A DNA stretch of 7,902 nt from Solirubrobacterales bacterium (GTDB lineage: Bacteria > Actinomycetota > Thermoleophilia > Solirubrobacterales > Solirubrobacteraceae). Made by a program: the position numbers and the translations under genes. Shown here piece by piece: positions 6,044-7,902 of the stretch; position 1 is the stretch's first letter; each line of letters opens with the position of its first letter. The notes beneath the pieces are model-generated. The model ran no database searches, was not told where the DNA came from, and worked only from the letters and a program-made list of their open reading frames with translations. The DNA is taken from assembly GCA_019240015.1 (NCBI GenBank), contig JAFAZB010000194.1, positions 1-7,902 of the forward strand, read 5' to 3'.

Positions 6044-6469
6044 ATGTCCGCCGTCAACGAGCCAGCCGCCCAGCGCCCGCCGTCGCAGGGCACCGCCGCG
6101 GTCATCCACCGCGGGCTGGCTGACCTGTTCCTGGCGGCGGTCGCGATCCAGTTCTTCCTCGCGGGCCTGGGGGTGTTCCGCGCCAAGTCGCACGGGAGCC
6201 AGCGGCTCGCCGACTCCTCGACCTTCGATCCCCACCGCGCACTCGGGACCGCGCTCCAGGTCTTGGCGGTGCTGATCCTGATCGCCGCGCTGGCGGCTCG
6301 CCGGCAGGTGCGCCTCAGCGTCGTGTTGCTGGTGCTGATGATCCTCCAGAGCGTGTGGGCCGGGATCGGCGGCGACGCCCCGGCGCTGGCCGCGCTGCAC
6401 GTGCTCGGCGGGCTCGCGATCGGGGGCGTGGCCTACACGCTGCACCGAGCCGGGCGAGCCGCGGCCTGA
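6044..6469 (+). CDS. Small four-helix membrane protein, DUF6220-like
   Basis: The protein has 141 residues. A polar N-terminal tail (1-21) precedes four hydrophobic stretches: about 25-45 (LADLFLAAVAIQFFLAGLGVF), 66-84 (ALGTALQVLAVLILIAALA), 89-108 (VRLSVVLLVLMILQSVWAGI) and 114-133 (LAALHVLGGLAIGGVAYTL). The QFFLAGLGVF segment, the FDPHRALG loop and the ALHVLGGL helix start resemble the uncharacterised actinobacterial DUF6220 family, recognised from memory rather than a search. The conserved histidines in FDPHRALG and ALHVLGG, one at each side of the helix bundle, recall heme-binding small membrane proteins, but this is speculative. It has little Shine-Dalgarno and is probably leaderless. 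Only 14 bp separate it from leuB, so the two may share a transcript. Confidence 0.72.
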   Translation: MSAVNEPAAQRPPSQGTAAVIHRGLADLFLAAVAIQFFLAGLGVFRAKSHGSQRLADSSTFDPHRALGTALQVLAVLILIAALAARRQVRLSVVLLVLMILQSVWAGIGGDAPALAALHVLGGLAIGGVAYTLHRAGRAAA

Positions 6470-6483
6470 CCCGGGGCCGGTAG

Positions 6484-7521
6484 TTGGCTCCACGCGTGAT
6501 CCTGCTCCCGGGCGACGGGATCGGCCCCGAGATCACCGAGCCCGCGGTCCAGGTGCTCGAGGCGGTCGGCGCGGGGCTGGAGTTCGAGCGCCACCTGTTC
6601 GGGGGCGCCTCGATCGACGCGTTCGGCACGCCGCTGACCGATGACACGCTCGCGGTCTGCCGCGAGGCCGACGCCGTCCTGCTGGCGGCCGTCGGCGGCC
6701 CCAAGTGGGACCAGGCGGCCGCCGCCGACCCGTCCTTCCCCCGCCCCGAGCAGGGGCTGCTCGGGTTGCGCAAGCGCCTCGGGCTGTTCGCCAACCTGCG
6801 TCCCGTGAGGCCGCTGCCCGCCCTGTACGGGGCCAGCCCGCTGAAGCGCGAGCTGATCGAGCGCGTCGACCTGCTGGTGGTGCGCGAGCTGACCGGGGGG
6901 ATCTACTTCGGCGAGAAGAGCCGCACCGCGGAGCGCGCATCCGACCTCTGTGCCTACAGCCGCCCGGAGATCGAGCGGATCGCGAGGGTCGCGTTCGGCG
7001 CGGCGCGCTCGCGGGTGACCAGCGTCGACAAGGCCAACGTGCTCGAGACCAGCCGGCTCTGGCGCGAGGTGGTCCACGAGGTCCATGCGGCGGAGTTCCC
7101 CAACATCGAGCTCGAGCACCTGCTGGTCGATAACGCCGCGATGCGCCTGGTGGCGGCGCCGCGGCACTTCGACGTGATCCTGACCGAGAACATGTTCGGG
7201 GACATCCTCAGCGACGAGGCCGCGATGCTGACTGGCTCGATCGGGATGCTCCCGAGCGCCTCGCTGGGGGAGCAGGGACCCGGCCTGTTCGAGCCGGTGC
7301 ACGGCTCGGCGCCCGACATCGCCGGCACCGGCGCCGCGAACCCGCTGGCGATGATCCTCTCGGCGGCGATGATGCTGCGCCACGGACTGGCCATGGAGGC
7401 TCAGGCCGCGGCGATAGAATCGGCGGTCGATCGGGCCCTGGACGAGGGCCTGCGGACGCCCGACCTGGGGGGCGGCGACACCACCGTCGCGGCGACCCAG
7501 GCAGTCCTCAAACACCTCTAA
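6484..7521 (+). CDS. leuB: 3-isopropylmalate dehydrogenase
   Basis: It oxidises and decarboxylates 3-isopropylmalate to 2-ketoisocaproate with NAD+, the step after LeuCD. The 345 residues show the expected order: VILLPGDGIGPEI at the N-terminus, GGPKWD, the arginine-bearing NLRPVRPLPALYG, RELTGGIYFGEKS, the catalytic-lysine segment SVDKANVLETS (Lys183), LLVDNAAMRL (Asp216), and TENMFGDILSDEAAMLTGSIGMLPSASLG. The last holds Asp240 and Asp244, which with Asp216 are the Mg/Mn ligands at the usual spacing of 24 and 4. The C-terminal EPVHGSAPDIAGTGAANPLA loop is the family's NAD-binding signature (HGSAPDIAG). The start is a TTG at 6484; the next in-frame candidate (GTG at 6496) would cut into the first beta strand. 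No good Shine-Dalgarno precedes the TTG. ilvE follows after 9 bp. Confidence 0.96.
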   Translation: MAPRVILLPGDGIGPEITEPAVQVLEAVGAGLEFERHLFGGASIDAFGTPLTDDTLAVCREADAVLLAAVGGPKWDQAAAADPSFPRPEQGLLGLRKRLGLFANLRPVRPLPALYGASPLKRELIERVDLLVVRELTGGIYFGEKSRTAERASDLCAYSRPEIERIARVAFGAARSRVTSVDKANVLETSRLWREVVHEVHAAEFPNIELEHLLVDNAAMRLVAAPRHFDVILTENMFGDILSDEAAMLTGSIGMLPSASLGEQGPGLFEPVHGSAPDIAGTGAANPLAMILSAAMMLRHGLAMEAQAAAIESAVDRALDEGLRTPDLGGGDTTVAATQAVLKHL

Positions 7522-7525
7522 GGAG
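7520..7525 (+). promoter_or_regulatory. Ribosome binding site (AAGGAG) for ilvE, overlapping the leuB stop
   Basis: AAGGAG begins within the leuB TAA stop and ends 5 nt before the GTG at 7531. It fixes the non-ATG start of ilvE and ties its translation closely to the end of leuB. Confidence 0.75.
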
Positions 7526-7530
7526 CAGTC

Positions 7531-7902
7531 GTGCAACAAGCGGACCTCATCTGGCAGAACGGAGAGCTGGTCGCCTGGGAGGACGCAAAGGTGCACGTAC
7601 TGACGCACGGGCTCCACTACGGGACCGGCGTGTTCGAGGGCGAGCGCGCCTACGACACCGAGCAGGGCCCGGCGATCTTCCGCCACCACGACCACCTGGA
7701 GCGGCTGTTCAAGTCGGCCGAGCTCTACTACATCCCGATCCCCTACACGCTCGAGGAGCTGCGCGCGGCGACCCATGAGCTGATCGCCGCCAACGAGCTG
7801 CGCGAGTGCTACATCCGCCCGATCGTGTTCCGCGGCTACGGCCAGATGGGGCTCTATCCGCTCGACGCGCCGGTCGAGGTGGCGATCGCGGTGTGGCCAT
7901 GG
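7531..7902 (+). CDS. ilvE: Branched-chain amino acid aminotransferase, N-terminal part (truncated by window end)
   Basis: 124 residues from a GTG start run to the window edge without a stop. The N-terminal fold-type IV PLP aminotransferase pattern is clear: a short strand IWQNGELVAWEDAKVHV, then THGLHYGTGVFEGERAYDT (25-43), then FRHHDHLERLFKSAELYYI and the ECYIRPIVFRGYG strand. THGLHYG and FEGxRAY are typical of IlvE and distinguish it from D-amino-acid aminotransferases. The usual Ile in FEGIRAY is Glu38 here. The catalytic PLP lysine lies beyond the window. The enzyme interconverts 2-ketoisocaproate, 2-ketoisovalerate and 2-keto-3-methylvalerate with leucine, valine and isoleucine, using glutamate. 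Its place 9 bp after leuB fits the last step of leucine synthesis. Confidence 0.92.
   Translation, partial: MQQADLIWQNGELVAWEDAKVHVLTHGLHYGTGVFEGERAYDTEQGPAIFRHHDHLERLFKSAELYYIPIPYTLEELRAATHELIAANELRECYIRPIVFRGYGQMGLYPLDAPVEVAIAVWPW

Noticed and set aside
5969..6493. Upstream continuation of the transporter frame to about 953 residues
   Set aside because: It runs antisense through the small membrane gene and adds a low-complexity Arg/Gln/His-rich sequence before TM1, as GC-rich antisense frames do.
6433..7776. Long minus-strand open frame of 447 codons opposite leuB and ilvE
   Set aside because: It is a shadow of GC-rich codon bias, with no recognisable domain and a composition typical of antisense frames.
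1..7902. tRNA, rRNA, insertion sequences or phage genes
   Set aside because: No tRNA-like cloverleaf, rRNA segment, transposase motif or terminal inverted repeat pair was recognised by eye on either strand.

Overview
The window is GC-rich DNA with actinobacterial traits: strong G/C at third codon positions, ATGA-type gene overlaps, GTG and TTG starts, and several starts that look leaderless (a TAnnnT box 8-9 nt before the start codon). The gene content would suit a deep-branching actinobacterium such as Thermoleophilia/Solirubrobacterales. That placement is an inference from general character, not from a marker gene.

Layout. (1) Positions 1-246, minus strand: the N-terminal part of a patatin-like phospholipase, cut by the window edge. 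(2) Positions 247-357: a divergent intergenic region almost filled by three directly abutting, perfect 24-bp palindromes (263-334). They share a CGCATGCG core but have different arms. Candidate -10 boxes lie on both sides, each 8 nt from the start codon of the gene it faces. (3) Positions 358-3642, plus strand: a tightly coupled run of an XRE-cupin regulator, leuC, leuD and a Tam-like SAM methyltransferase. Every junction is a 1- or 4-nt stop/start overlap. (4) Positions 3632-5968, minus strand: a 778-aa MMPL/RND-type membrane transporter, convergent with the methyltransferase and overlapping its 3' end by 11 bp. (5) Positions 6044-6469, plus strand: a small four-helix membrane protein resembling DUF6220. 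(6) Positions 6484-7521: leuB. (7) From 7531: ilvE, truncated by the window end.

How they work together. LeuC and LeuD form isopropylmalate isomerase, LeuB oxidises 3-isopropylmalate, and IlvE transaminates the resulting 2-ketoisocaproate to leucine. The window therefore covers the later steps of leucine synthesis; leuA is not present. The pathway genes are split into leuCD and leuB-ilvE by the transporter and the small membrane protein. The regulator and the methyltransferase that bracket leuCD are translationally coupled to it and are the least ordinary members. The regulator may control leucine synthesis. The methyltransferase belongs to a family acting on tricarboxylate or isopropylmalate-like acids.

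The most unusual non-coding feature is the triple palindrome array between the two divergent promoters.
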